Source of the DNA: Topomyia yanbarensis
Taxonomy: Eukaryota; Arthropoda; Insecta; Diptera; Culicidae
NCBI RefSeq assembly: GCF_030247195.1
Contig: NC_080671.1
Coordinates: 207,229,456 to 207,293,455 of the forward strand
Direction: 5' to 3'
Length of the DNA stretch: 64,000 nucleotides
Below are positions 45,474 through 56,314 of this stretch, one piece after another; the stretch's first letter is position 1; the number at the start of each line of letters is the position of its first letter. The notes beneath the pieces are model-generated. The model did not search any database. It saw only the letters and a program-made list of their open reading frames with translations, and had not been told where the DNA came from. Position numbers and translations under genes: made by a program.

Positions 45474-45790
45474 ATGAACAATCCACTAGAGATTTTGAGC
45501 CGAGTTTATAGAAACAGCCCAACGAATCATGTGTTTTTTCCCTTCCAAGATGTTTGTGGACCTGCATACACGTGGCCTGGTTACATAGAGAGAATTCTGG
45601 TTTCTAAAAACTTTAATTATGACGAGCGTTTACAATTAACCACTTTTTTTCGTGAATGGTCTTCGAGATCCAGAGGAATGGGTTAAATTTATCGTCGAAA
45701 TCAAAGGATTTCATTTTCGCCGTTACAGAAGAGTAATCTTGGATTTGTTCAATTATTTTAACAAGGAATCCGTGAAAAAGAAATATTTAG
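45474..45790 (+). pseudogene. Unidentified ORF inside foldback copy 1
   Basis: After an acceptor-like TTTTATAG, an ATG at 45474 opens MNNPLEILSRVYRNSP, then FPFQDVCGPAYTWPGYIERI and FNYDERLQLTTFFREW. The frame breaks near 45665 and continues in another frame as DPEEWVKFIVEIKGFHFRRY and RRVILDLFNYF. The aromatic-rich peptide looks protein-like rather than random, but I cannot name it. It may be captured host sequence or a transposase remnant. Copy 2 has no clear equivalent. Confidence 0.4.
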
Positions 45791-46208
45791 ATATTTAGAT
45801 GGAACACCGAGAGAGCTACCAACTTTTAACTAAACTAACCTATTCTCCTCTATTCTTTATTTCACATTATTCCGCGACAAAAAAAAATTACAATCAAGAT
45901 ATGATAAGCTTTATAGATATTGATTGACTGTGCTGGAATAAAACATGATGACATTCTTCTGCATTCCAAGTTTTTGTTTGGTTCGCTTGACACCTTATCT
46001 TTGCTCTCTGATCATATTAATAAAAAAACAAGCTCTCATAAACCAATAAAGTACCAGAAAACAGATTATGCTTAAAAAAGGCAAAGTCTCAAAGAAGATT
46101 GTTATGAATTATTAATTTCCAAAAAAAGTACTCAAATTTTAAAGAAGACAAATTCAAAAATATTTTTCATGATTTGCTCATCTTCAAAAGAAGGCGAATA
46201 AGCTCATA

Positions 46209-46378
46209 CCCGGTCAAACCATTCGGAATTTGATTCGGAATCCTGAATGGAGTGAGTATGGATTCCATATCAAATGCAACAACCCATTCTGAGTCGGAAT
46301 CGGTTGTTGCATTTGATTTGGAATCCATAATGACTCCATTCAGAAATCCGAACCGGTTCCGGAATGAGTTTAACTGGG
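46209..46378. mobile_element. TA-flanked MITE nested in foldback copy 1
   Basis: TA at 46207-46208 and 46379-46380 flanks ends CCCGGTCAAACCATTCGG and TCCGGAATGAGTTTAACTGGG. The arms GATTCCATATCAAATGCAAC and GTTGCATTTGATTTGGAATC are also inverted, so the 170-bp element folds fully. Confidence 0.8.
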
Positions 46379-46410
46379 TAGAATAACAATTATAATTCAA
46401 AAAGTTATAA

Positions 46411-46799
46411 CCCCACAGAAAATCCTCCCGATTTTCCCACCGACTAAATCGGCTTGCGTCGGCACAATCGGCCGACTATGCCACCAATTAATCGGTCGAT
46501 TGTTGCACCGACTCTTATGGGGGTTTAACATGGACATCAGCCGACGCGACAACCGATTAAATATGACAGACGAAATCTGTTGAAATCGGTCTATTTCAAC
46601 CAATTAAATCGATCGATTAGTTGATAGTTTAAAACTGGAACCAGATTCACACAGATTAAATCTGGCGATTAATATGGTGACGAAAATTGTCCACCGACGA
46701 AACCCAACTTGGTCGTTTAATTAATCTGTCGACCTCGAAGCACCCGTTTTCGTCGGTCGACTGTGAAATTTATGAGCTGTCAAATTTTCTATGGGGAAG
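46411..46799. mobile_element. Probable MITE, TIR CCCCAYAGAAAAT
   Basis: CCCCACAGAAAATCC at the left is inverted at the right as AAATTTTCTATGGGG. The interior is rich in AATCGGTCGATT-like words. The target duplication is unclear. Confidence 0.6.
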
Positions 46800-47796
46800 G
46801 TATGTTAGGACCACTAGTACTTAAATCCAATAAAACACCAAGAATATTTTGAAAGAGTACTTAAAAAAATGTGAAACTGCATAGAAATAGAAAGTACATA
46901 TAAATCAAAAACATGCCAAAAATAACGACAAGGAAGCATGCATGTATAAGAAAGAAAAACCGGATTTTTTAGATGCATAATCCATAAAAATCCCAAAATA
47001 AATATATCTGAAGCATTGTTGATATGTTAATCTAACTTACATTCAAAATCAATAAAATTCCAAACTACTTTTTATGTTCTTATGTAGAGAGAATTTCGTA
47101 GTTTGTTTGACATTTGCTGCGTAGCAAGTGTAATCAAAATGAGTGGTGGCAAGGTACGTGGTTTAATTTATTTTCCGGGAAATGGTATTCCGGGAAATGG
47201 TTTTCCGGGAAATGGAACATTCTGGGAAATGGTTTTTCCGGGAAATGGTACATTCCGAGAAATGGTTTTCTGGGAAATGGTACATTCCGGGAAATGGTTT
47301 TCCGGGAAATAGTACATTCTGGGATATGGTTTTCCGGAATATGGTATACCGAGAAATGGTATTCCGCGAAATGACGTACAACCGATTGGCTTGTCTAGTG
47401 CTGTGAGCTCGAATGCCTGTTGTAAATTCTAGATTATTATGAGCAATAGTATTATGCAAAGCATTGTGGATGTATATTATTGTTTGGTAGTTAGTCAACC
47501 CAAGCAAAGGTAAAATGTTATGGGCATTATTATTGTATAACAAAATAGTAGCAACGACGTTGATAGTAGGGTACATAATTGGTTTTTTATAAATAATTTT
47601 AAGACATCTGTTTTGAAGCGTTTGTAGCTTTTTCAGATTCGAAATACTGACACGACCCCACACAGATACAAGGTAGTTCAGCAATGAGTGGATGTGCGCA
47701 TAATAAAATTTTAGAAGTACATGCTGGGGAACAAAAGAACAAGATATTACGTTTTGAATAAACGGTATAGACTTTTGAGTGTATTATGGCGATTTC

Positions 47797-47890
47797 GCTT
47801 GAACCCGAAACTAAGTCAGGTTCTAACGCCAACCGCTGTCAGTTCATACATTTTGACAGCAGTTGGGGTTAGAAACTGACTCAGTTTCGC
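47797..47890. repeat. Hairpin repeat (AGTCAGGTTCTAAC family), copy 2
   Basis: CGAAACTAAGTCAGGTTCTA and TTAGAAACTGACTCAGTTTC are inverted, with CCAACCGCTGTCA and TGACAGCAGTTGG inside. It is related to 31138-31231. Confidence 0.7.
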
Positions 47891-47984
47891 TTTAAACAAA
47901 AACCACATTAGTATTGAGTTCTACAAGATGACGACACGAATGAACTCATGATGAATTAAGCTTATGTTTGACAATTCTTGAGCG

Positions 47985-48420
47985 TTTTTTCAAAACGTCA
48001 TATCTGCAGTGAGTTACTCTCTTTGTTTACTTTCTCTTCTGTTAATAATTCGGTCATTTCTCGACAAACACATGATTACGGCCTAAAAGCCAACTGTCAA
48101 AATCCTCTTTGAATGGAAATTCCGGGCAAAACGGTACACGCTAATCACAGATGTTGGTAGTAAACGAAAGAGAAAAGTTTTCTCTTTCATAAACTGTTGT
48201 GAACTGTGTTCGATTAATAACGGTTTGTCTGGAATTTCCACTCAAATTGGATTTTGACAGTTGGCTTTCAGGACGTAATCATATGTTTGTCGAGATTTTA
48301 ACATTTATCTCTCAACTCTTTGCATAATATGCTAGTTAAGACCGCCGTAAAAATCAAAAGAGAAGGTGAACAAAGAGACTAACTCATTGCAGATATGACG
48401 TTTTGAAAAAACTCGGTGGT
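47985..48420. mobile_element. Hairpin element interrupted by a long-TIR MITE
   Basis: TTTTTTCAAAACGTCATATC and GAGTTACTCTCTTTGTT (47985-48030) are inverted at 48370-48415. The MITE at 48060-48294 lies inside, between the arms. Confidence 0.65.
48060..48294. mobile_element. MITE with about 75-bp TIRs, copy 2
   Basis: Nearly the same as 43532-43766, including CTCGACAAACACATGATTAC and the inverse GTTTGTCGAG end, with ATTT on both sides. Confidence 0.85.
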
Positions 48421-48516
48421 TTGTTTACTTTATCAGTTGCGTGAGTGCAAGTGCAATGACTGTTCATCTTTCACATTCCAACTCACGTAACTCCCATGTA
48501 AACAAACCACCGAGAA
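48413..48516. mobile_element. Hairpin MITE (TCGGTGGTTTGTTTAC), copy 2
   Basis: ACTCGGTGGTTTGTTTACTT and CATGTAAACAAACCACCGAG are inverted ends. It is the relative of 42893-43008, and the flank GAATTGTCAAAC is shared. Confidence 0.7.
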
Positions 48517-48765
48517 TTGTCAAACAAAGTTCATCCGGCTCATTTTGAGGTAGTTATTTCGGTTGGTGTAAAACCTAATTATAATCGCAAAATTAAGCAT
48601 GGCGGCCGGGGCTCTTGAAGTAAACATAAACATTCGAACGAGCATCCTGATTCTTTGGCGCACGATGAAAAGTAAGAAAAGGCCGAGCTTCACTTCGGAT
48701 CTACCGATTGGAATACTTATGGACACTTTTTACCTCGAAAAAAAACCGATTATATTAACTACGAC

Positions 48766-49039
48766 CACAGATAACAGACGTTTAGGCTCGATTTGAATGG
48801 TGTGTAAATACCCGCTACTGAAATTCCGAATAAATCAGACGTCTGAAACACGTTTGGCAAACGTTTGCAGATGGCGCAGTGGTCAATACAATGCAGTTAG
48901 AGTGCAGCTGTCAAACACGTGTAGCAAAAAGTTGCGCAGATGGCAATAGTGAAACACGGATTTTCAACGTTTATCAATTTGAAAGTTTACACAGGTTTTT
49001 GAAGAAATTTTGTTCTAGCCTAAACGTCTGTTATCTGTG
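48766..49039. mobile_element. MITE copy C, 7-bp TSD CTACGAC
   Basis: CTACGAC flanks (48759-48765 and 49040-49046). The ends and body match 16664-16936 in inverse orientation. It is the third copy with its own independent 7-bp duplication. Confidence 0.92.
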
Positions 49040-49299
49040 CTACGACCGAACCGAATTTGAACTTATGGCAACAGAAAGGCCCAATACGTCATTTGTTTGT
49101 GCTTTTTTCTTCATATCCTCTTGTTTTTTCGGCTTCATCAAAGAAAAATGACAACCGCACTCACACACCGAAAAAAATGTGCACAGCTGTATCCGTCTTG
49201 CATCTCTCTGGCATCTCGCGACGGTTTCGACCAGCTTCCTGTCAAGGACGACGTCTCTGTACAGCCAGCATCTCTGCCATGAAAATCAAAACATAAATT

Positions 49300-51190
49300 T
49301 TGAATCGAATGTTTAAAAGCTGTAATTAGTTATTAAATGTTGATTTTCTGAATAAGATGGTATTATATCATCCCACAAGATGCAAAACGTCATGTGGAAT
49401 GCTTGAATATCGTGTATAGTGCCGAACATAATTCTTTGTTTGGGGCTTTATAGCTATAACGCCCCGTATATGTTGGTCGCTGTCAAACTCCATATGATGG
49501 TATAGGGTTGGCAGGAGGCTGGTTTTGACAGATTTCGACCAAAACAAAAATGTAAGACAAATGCCAAAGCAATATAGAAAAATACTGGTGTAAAATCACA
49601 CCGTAACATCGTGGATAATTCGCCACTAAAATAGTTCAATAGAATATTAATTTTGATAAAAAATAATGATACCCAGTGATCTTTTGGTGCAATTAAAAAA
49701 GCCTTAATCACTCGTAGTATAGTAAAATTGAACAATGTGATACGTAAAGTGTGGATGTACATATATTACCAGGCTCTGCATCGTAATTCAAAAAGTATCC
49801 TAGACTAATTTAGCTAAAAGGTAAGAATTTGTTTATGTTGAAAAATCTAATTAAGTTTTTGTTTGCTGGTTTAAGCGTTGTTCTCTATGAGGTTTTCCTA
49901 CTTATGACTGATTGCTTCTTAAATAAAAAGATAATGTATATTGATCAGTAAATGGACTTTGCGGATCAATGATTTTTTTATTTCACAGGCGTGCGTCATA
50001 TTTGTCTAAAAATCGAATTGTTTTTGTTGCTTTATAGCGGCCTTACACTTTTTAATGTTTTTTTTATTTTTAATATAGGTATTTATTCGTTTAATGTACA
50101 ATTGACAGGCTATCGATAATAATAATAAACAATAAATAATGACATGCGATACCTTTTCGCTGATATCTCTTTATTAAAATCGAATTCTAAATGTTAATGT
50201 GGGGGCAGTGGGGATACATGAACTTTTTTATTAATTGTTATAATTCTCTGGATTTTCAAGATGAATTATTCTCTGCACAAGAATATCAAAGTACCAACAA
50301 GGCCTTAATATGTGTAATACTTGTGCTAATAAGCAATATCGTGCCATAATTATTACCATTTTACAAACATATGTCAAATCGTTAAAGCGTCTTCACCAAT
50401 TGGCATATTTGCACATCTTCCGGAGTGAAGTTGAACCATTCTCCTGGCTTTTATATTTGTGTAACCGTATGTAAAGCATGGGCTTACAGATTGTTGTCGC
50501 AAATAAACATACAAATGCAAATTATAAAGTTACTGCCATCTTGCTTCTGTTGTATTGTCGCGCTTATAATAAAATCTCACATTGCGGGCGTCTGAAAGGC
50601 GCATCAAATATAGCCGCAGTTGCTCCGCAAGGAGATTTCAGTGGAGCTTTATTTTTCTGCCAGCTGTGTGCTTTTCGAAAGCTTCAAGGAAAAAGCTGCT
50701 TATGAATTTATATAGGCGGATGTCACGCGCCTATCTCAATTGAGTTTTCATATAATCGCATATCGAGCGATTATCCTGCAAGGCACAATACAATAATCGC
50801 TGGAAAGTACGATTTGCAAAATCATTCTAGTACACGCAGATGAATGTCCCTCTTTGGCAGCTCATGTAAACTGACTAGAGTAGAATGCGGTCAAATAGGT
50901 ATGGGGGTTAACCTGGCAATTTTTACAAAATCTATCGATCTCGAAGAACGCCGTGCAGAAAAAATTTCTTTTTAACCTACACAAACCACCTGTAAAATTT
51001 GAAGCCGATACTAGAAAAATTAATGGACCCGAAAATGGATAGTATGGATGGATAGGCAATTTTTTGAAATTTTGTGTTTTTCGCTTTTTTTCCTTATATA
51101 AACTATTTTAAGACTACTTAAATTAATATGAAGTTGCATATATAATATTTTTATTGATGCGAGAAATAAATTACAAAATTTAAATCTCAC
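49300..51190. other. Intergenic sequence, no gene supported
   Basis: AT-rich DNA with only short ORFs. No inverted ends or arrays were recognised. Confidence 0.35.
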
Positions 51191-51200
51191 GCGGGCTCGA

Positions 51201-51596
51201 TCATTTAACATGGCATCCATATATTGACGTACAGACGTTGAAAGTACACAGAGAAAAAAAATATTGGTAAAAGTAAGTAAGAGTGTTCCGCTCTTGAGCA
51301 TGAGCATGAGCATGATGACCGTACAATTCGTAGTTGCTACTCCGTGATTGACCAGAACAAGCGAAATTGCACAAAGAACCAACGAATGGAGCCTGGGAGT
51401 AGCTTCCCATCCTCAGTGTGCACGTTTCGAGAGTTTCAAATTTTGAAGTGTCAATAACGGCGCCGGCCACGTCCTTACAGTCATCGGGGAAGGAAGGAAA
51501 TGTTAGTGTGATAACCGTTGTTATGGAGACCGTGTATACCTCTGCATCTCCACGGTTACCACGGAAAGGAGGTTTTGTTAGTGGGATGGGATACAT
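51201..51596 (-). CDS. Uncharacterised ORF (131 codons), doubtful
   Basis: The minus-strand frame includes DDCKDVAGAVIDTSKFETL, then ETCTLRMGSYSQAPFVGSLC and ACSGQS. Its composition is less AT-rich than the surroundings. Its 3' part (51240-51300) runs into a repeat end shared with 53868, so only the first 90 or so residues might be genuine. I recognise no family; it may be one exon of a gene or chance. Confidence 0.25.
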   Translation of the reverse strand: MYPIPLTKPPFRGNRGDAEVYTVSITTVITLTFPSFPDDCKDVAGAVIDTSKFETLETCTLRMGSYSQAPFVGSLCNFACSGQSRSSNYELYGHHAHAHAQERNTLTYFYQYFFSLCTFNVCTSIYGCHVK

Positions 51597-52171
51597 AGTT
51601 ACATAAATCTGGATTCACCTTGGTATGTGATACAATCTATGCGACTCTCAGAAGCGTTATAAGTTAATAATTGCTCTGGGCAGCCGGCTGCCGAGAATTT
51701 CAAGAAGATTTATCGTTTGTTGTATTAATTTGGGAATTCTAGGCTTAAAGATATGCAACTTAAACTCCGGACAGCCGGCCATCGGGAGTATTGCTTTTCT
51801 TTGATTGAACAAATATTTTTATAAGACAAGGGAACTTTCAAGTTTCTTTACTCCGACGAAGATCGAAAATCTTAGAACAATAACATAGAATATGATACGA
51901 TTGTCTTAACTCTCCGGAGATACCCGTCGTAATGGAAAAGTTGTTACTTGACTGAATATTACTATCTTACTATCTTAGTATAATTATCGAGGTTAAATCG
52001 CGATATAAGCATATATACTTTATTTATACAGTCATGAGGAACAAGCCGGCTTTTGTAACTATTAATCACGCGCGATGTTATGCTATCTCACGATGAATTC
52101 GCGCTGGGGTATGGTAATGTTTGTTTTTATTTTTCATGGTTCATCCCAAATGAAAACCCTAATTTTAAGTA

Positions 52172-52642
52172 TTGAAAGGTACCTTGAAAGGGGGTCGAGA
52201 AGTCGCCGCTGGGGATCCGCGAAGCAAAATATCCCCTCCGAGTGGATATAAAAAATCAAGTCTTGCATCCCAACAGACTGAAAATTATATATTGACAGCA
52301 ATGTTTAACCGTGGGGGTCCACAACATCGCAGGGTGATTTCTAAGGGGCCCGAGGCACGAAAATGCTTCAGAACCGCTGATATAGACCGATGCAGAGAAT
52401 CCCTTCTCAATCCAATATTCCCAACGTTACTCTCAATGGAAGCAAACTACATCCCATCGACTTACAAAATTTTGGACTCTTTATACAGACCCGCGAATCG
52501 TAAAAAACGCAACCAAAAAGGAAAAAAAAACGTTTTGACAGTCCTTCTGGACGTAATCCCCGACACTTCGCAAGATCGGGCGCAAAGAGTCTATAGAAAA
52601 TCATATCCGCAGAAAACCGTTAACAAGAAAATACATAGGTAA
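52172..52642 (+). CDS. Uncharacterised basic ORF (156 codons), doubtful
   Basis: One of the longer ORFs outside transposons. It is strongly basic near the end (ANRKKRNQKGKKNVLTV) with no recognised domain. The surrounding 51.4-53.2 kb is less AT-rich than its neighbours and could be the 5' part of an unidentified non-LTR element. Start and function are uncertain. Confidence 0.25.
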   Translation: MKGTLKGGREVAAGDPRSKISPPSGYKKSSLASQQTENYILTAMFNRGGPQHRRVISKGPEARKCFRTADIDRCRESLLNPIFPTLLSMEANYIPSTYKILDSLYRPANRKKRNQKGKKNVLTVLLDVIPDTSQDRAQRVYRKSYPQKTVNKKIHR

Positions 52643-53679
52643 TACATGTAGTAATGGATTTTTACACGATTCACGCAGATAATCGATTAATCATTATAAC
52701 AATAAAAAAATCAATAATCGGCTGTCAGTTTTCCGAATATCCAACTCAACCAACTAATATCCGTTAAGCACCTCAAAATACCACAAAGAGGCCACCATCC
52801 AAGTTTGAAAATCGCGGAACAAAACGGGAAGACTCTCCAAAAACACCAAGCCACTCATACCTGTACGCAGTAATCGGTTGTTACGGTCTACTAATCGAAT
52901 ACACCAATCGGGCTCTCGAAAATCACTCGACCAGCAGATAACAATTTGTCAAAATCGGACATCACTAAATCCAAAAATTTCGTACAACGTTTATGTCTAC
53001 TTTCACCCGCGGAACACCCAACACAACACCAGACCAGATGACTTGCAAGCCATCAAAAATCTCGACTCGCAGCTCTCCCATGTCGCTTTCGCCCCTGACA
53101 GTGCACTACACCGGGTAGCCGGTGTTTTTAGCTTCCGATGGCCCTACATTTTCTGACAAAGTGAAGTTCAGGAATGTTGAGATTTTTATCACTGTTTAGG
53201 AAAGCAAAAGTATCATAAAGCTAGTGTCAGGCCTTCATGAGACCTTAAGAAGTCACTTTTGGAGATATTCGTTAATGTAGATTTGTCGGTAGACGGTTCC
53301 AGATTTAATTAAAAAAAACTAATTTAGCACATCTACAGATCGCATGCAACATAAAAAACTTTTTGTGCAATTTAACAGCTCCATCTAAGGCCAATTCAAT
53401 AAATTTCCTACATGAAAGTTTACTTTTGTTAAAAAACGGTTTTTAAACCAAAGCTGGAAGTTAAACCTTGGCGTGGAAGAGCCGGTATATTAATATATGC
53501 TATTACTTAGTGTAGAATTAGATTTTGCCCTTTACGGCTATTATACAACCGCCAGAAGAAACTTAAAACGTTGGTACACAATCGAGAATAGCGAATCAGA
53601 AAAGCAAACTATATATCAGTGATTTACTAAATACAGAATGGATAATGGTTATGATGTAAAACCTTAAGGTCCGTCCATG

Positions 53680-53763
53680 TTAAGTCTTCGGTACGGAGCA
53701 ATACCTCGACCTAGGAACTCCTTAAGTCTTCGGTACGGAGCAATACCTCGACCTAGGAACTCC
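53680..53763. repeat. 42-bp direct tandem duplication
   Basis: TTAAGTCTTCGGTACGGAGC through CCTCGACCTAGGAACTCC occurs twice with no difference (53680-53721 and 53722-53763). The following GTTAGTCGCCTCTTACGACA is a motif I have seen at ends of arthropod retroelements, but I cannot name it. Confidence 0.8.
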
Positions 53764-53867
53764 TAGCACGTTGTTAGTCGCCTCTTACGACATGGGAGCA
53801 GTCCCCAGAGGTTCTATTCTTGGCTGAAATAGTGCAAAAAGATTTCAGCCCGCCGGACACCACACGG

Positions 53868-54110
53868 CTTTATTGGTAAAAGTAAGAGTGTTCCGCTCTT
53901 AGCAAAAAACAATCAAAGCCAACTATTAGGTTGAAAGTAAAACTTTTAGATTAATCAAGAATAATAATAAAAATAAAAGTTTTCCTTTTAAGCTAATAAG
54001 AATAGTAATCAAAATAAATGTTTTATTTTCAAACTAAGAGTATGCGTTGGTTGTTTTTTGCTAAGAGTGGAAAACTTATTTTTACCAACATTTTTTTCTG
54101 TGTGTAGTGA
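53868..54110. mobile_element. MITE with ends TTGGTAAAAGTAAG and CTTATTTTTACCAA
   Basis: TTGGTAAAAGTAAGAGTGTT and CCGCTCTTAGCAAAAAACAA at the left are inverted at 54050-54100. The interior is AT-rich with AATAATAATAAAAATAAAAG words. A fragment of the same end, with ACACAGAGAAAAAAAATATT before it, lies at 51240-51300. Confidence 0.7.
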
Positions 54111-54661
54111 ACATATGGTGAGCTCAGCCACTTCTATGCCCACACACTTAAAATCCATTACCTGCCAGTAGGTAATTTTAATTTGCTGAAATAAGGATCA
54201 CTGCCGGAAAACAAGGGCAATATTTTTTTATTTTTAAGGGAATGATTTTTTACTCAAAATTAATGGGATGAAGTTTAGTCGGCTTTGGGGAATATTTCAT
54301 TATTTTTTGGTAAATTTGGACTCCTTCTCTTTCGTTTTTCGTTGGAAGAAGTAGGATGCACAGATTTAAGATTACCTACTGCTAGGTAATGCAAGTTTTC
54401 GATTGTATGACGTTTCCCGGAATACCATTTCCCGGAATGTCATTTCCCGGAATGTACTATTTCGCAGAATATCATTTCCCGGAATGTCCCATTTCTCGGA
54501 ATATCGTTTCCCGGAATGTACCATTTCCCGGAATACTATTTTCCGGAATGTACCATTTCCCGGAATACCATTTACCGGAACTTACTTTTTCTCGGCAATT
54601 TGTTATACTATTGCAATCTGAAGTACTTGCATTTAGAACTATGTTGCTACTCAAATATTTG

Positions 54662-55690
54662 TAGGGTTGCCACCTCTGGAGAGGCTTTAACCCGGAGATT
54701 TTCACTGATCTGGGGGGTGGTGGGTTTTGCGTGGAACGAAACAGAAATTGGAATCAAAGCGATTGCTAGGCATTTTAGAGCAGTTTAATCGCTTTTCATT
54801 AGAACCTTAAAGTAAAGCTGTAAATTTTTCACGCTTGAGGACGGTTTTATCGGTTTAATGTGGTGTAGTCTTTCACTTACCTGACTAAGTGCCAAGAATA
54901 CAAAAGCATCAGCTACTCTCACCGTGGAGGTCGAACGAGCATTGCTCTCCACAACTAACAGAAGAAGGAGAGCAAAGGAGGCAGAGCTGCGACATCACAC
55001 TATGTGGTGTCGGTTATTCGTCACCAACAAATTTTAATTTCGCAGCAAAGGGGCAAAACTCACCTCCCTAGCCCAGTTAAGGATCGCTGCTGGAGTAGCA
55101 ACAACACCGCAAGAATTCGTTTGATGTTGACCTAGTCAGTTGGATTAGAACAAATCTGCCAGACCTTAGTGCAGCTGGTGATAAGCACCACTAAGAGTGA
55201 AATGATTTGGTAAAATTGCAGTAAAATAACTTTTTTACACCATTTTGAGCGACTTAGTGGAATTGTAGCACATAGCGAAATATTACTTTCCTTAACCCTC
55301 CGGAAGTCGCGCATATGGCTTACCGAACGGGCAGCCGCTGGTCCCCTAAGACGATTTCGCTAGATTTTCAGAGCAGCGTGCATTCAGCGCACTAGCGCGA
55401 CTTCTGGAAGGTTAATTTGTTGTAAATTTTATTTGTTTTTCATTTTCATTGCTTTGTGAAAGAAATTAGCAATATTTGGTCAACTCTTCGCCACCTTGAA
55501 ACGAAGGGTTAGTAGGGGAAAATAAATCTGAACCAGAGTAATAGTTTATTCAGACTTTTTCTAATTCCAAAAAAATGAACCTATGCTTCTTCCCACCAAA
55601 CCCGGAGAAATTGATGTAAAACCCGGAGACCCGGAGCTCGCTCTCGAAAACCGGAGTCTCCGGGTCAAACCCGGAGGGGTGGCAACCCTA
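54662..55690. mobile_element. Non-autonomous hAT element, TSD AATATTTG, nested
   Basis: AATATTTG flanks (54654-54661 and 55691-55698). The ends TAGGGTTGCCACCTC and GAGGGGTGGCAACCCTA are hAT-like inverted repeats. It is 1,029 bp without transposase, with GGAGACCCGGAG-type words near the right end. It is inserted in foldback copy 2. Confidence 0.9.
55296..55411. mobile_element. piggyBac-like MITE, TTAA-flanked, nested in the hAT element
   Basis: TTAA at 55292-55295 and 55412-55415 flanks a 116-bp element. Its ends CCCTCCGGAAGTCGCGC and GCGCGACTTCTGGAAGG fit piggyBac (TTAA target, CCC start). A related broken copy is at 31306-31870. Confidence 0.8.
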
Positions 55691-56000
55691 AATATTTGTT
55701 TGGTTCCTTTCACAGCTTGTCTTTGCTCGCTGATCATGTTAATGAATTTGAAAAACTAATTCTCATGCATTTGTAATTTTATTTGAAATCATTATCAATC
55801 AATCGAAGGTCCAGAAAAAAGCTTATGCTAAAAAGAAGACGATATCAAAGAAGGTCGTAATTTAATTTAAAATTAATAGCATTTCAATAATATGCTACGA
55901 AAATTTTAAAGAAGGCAAATCGATTTCATTGTAGTTATTGTTCAATGAAGTTCTAAAATTATTTCCATTGATTTATTATTGTTCCAAAGAAGGCTAATTC

Positions 56001-56314
56001 CTAGGGGCAGGTAACTCTAGAAATGTATAACAAATTTGCATCAAATTAGAAAAAATGCATTTAATTTCCATTTTTGCATCAACTTTGCACTCCCTCGTAG
56101 AAAAGTTTGTTTAACAAACGTCCTACGCTGATTCACTTTGTTCGATGTTTTGTTGAATGTAGGGCTAATTTTTTGTAGGGTTTTGACGTCTTAGACGCAA
56201 AGCAAAATATATTGCACGCGACGCAAAATACATTACGAATTTCTATTTTGATGGAAAGAAATGCATTTAATTTAGCTGATTTTTAAAAATGCATCGCAAG
56301 TAATCTGTCCCTAG
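56001..56314. mobile_element. hAT MITE, TSD GCTAATTC, nested in foldback copy 2
   Basis: GCTAATTC flanks (55993-56000 and 56315-56322). The ends CTAGGGGCAG and CTGTCCCTAG are short inverted repeats of hAT type. The left 100 bp recur inverted at 39330-39432. Confidence 0.85.

Larger units (their letters stand above)
45114..47383. mobile_element. Foldback-type transposon copy 1, TSD GATTGGCT, TTCCCGGAA arrays
   Basis: GATTGGCT is duplicated at 45106-45113 and 47384-47391. The ends GATTGTACGTC and GACGTACAACC are inverted with one mismatch. Inside each end lies an array of imperfect 16-19-bp repeats around TTTCCCGGAATG: 45125-45340 with about eight exact TTCCCGGAA, and 47170-47370 with about six exact copies in inverse orientation. 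The ends therefore fold back on each other. The interior holds a short ORF and two MITEs. No transposase is recognised. The 8-bp duplication and long repetitive ends recall Galileo/FB-type elements. Confidence 0.88.
44930..47832 (-). pseudogene. LINE reverse-transcriptase C-terminus, interrupted by a foldback element
   Basis: The minus strand 47690-47392 reads LNYLVSVWGRVSISNLKKLQ, LQNRCLKIIYKKP, HNALHNTIAHN and STRQAN, the conserved region after the reverse transcriptase of non-LTR elements. It resumes at 45113 with LYSRVSTNLGQRRISFIGPK and LFNQLPTDLK, to a stop near 44990. The foldback element 45114-47383 splits it with an 8-bp duplication. Removing the element and one duplication joins the frame without loss. 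The upstream part of the LINE is missing. Confidence 0.8.

Noticed and set aside
47163..47375. Repetitive ORFs rich in FPG, NG and ISRN repeats (also 45108-45359, 54389-54664 and 57264-57584)
   Set aside because: All reading frames of the TTCCCGGAATG arrays give repetitive peptides on both strands. They are translations of transposon ends, not proteins.
52172..52642. Confident host gene or toxin-like small protein
   Set aside because: The ORF is basic but has no motif, no convincing splice sites or start context, and no conserved neighbour. It is listed only as a doubtful ORF.
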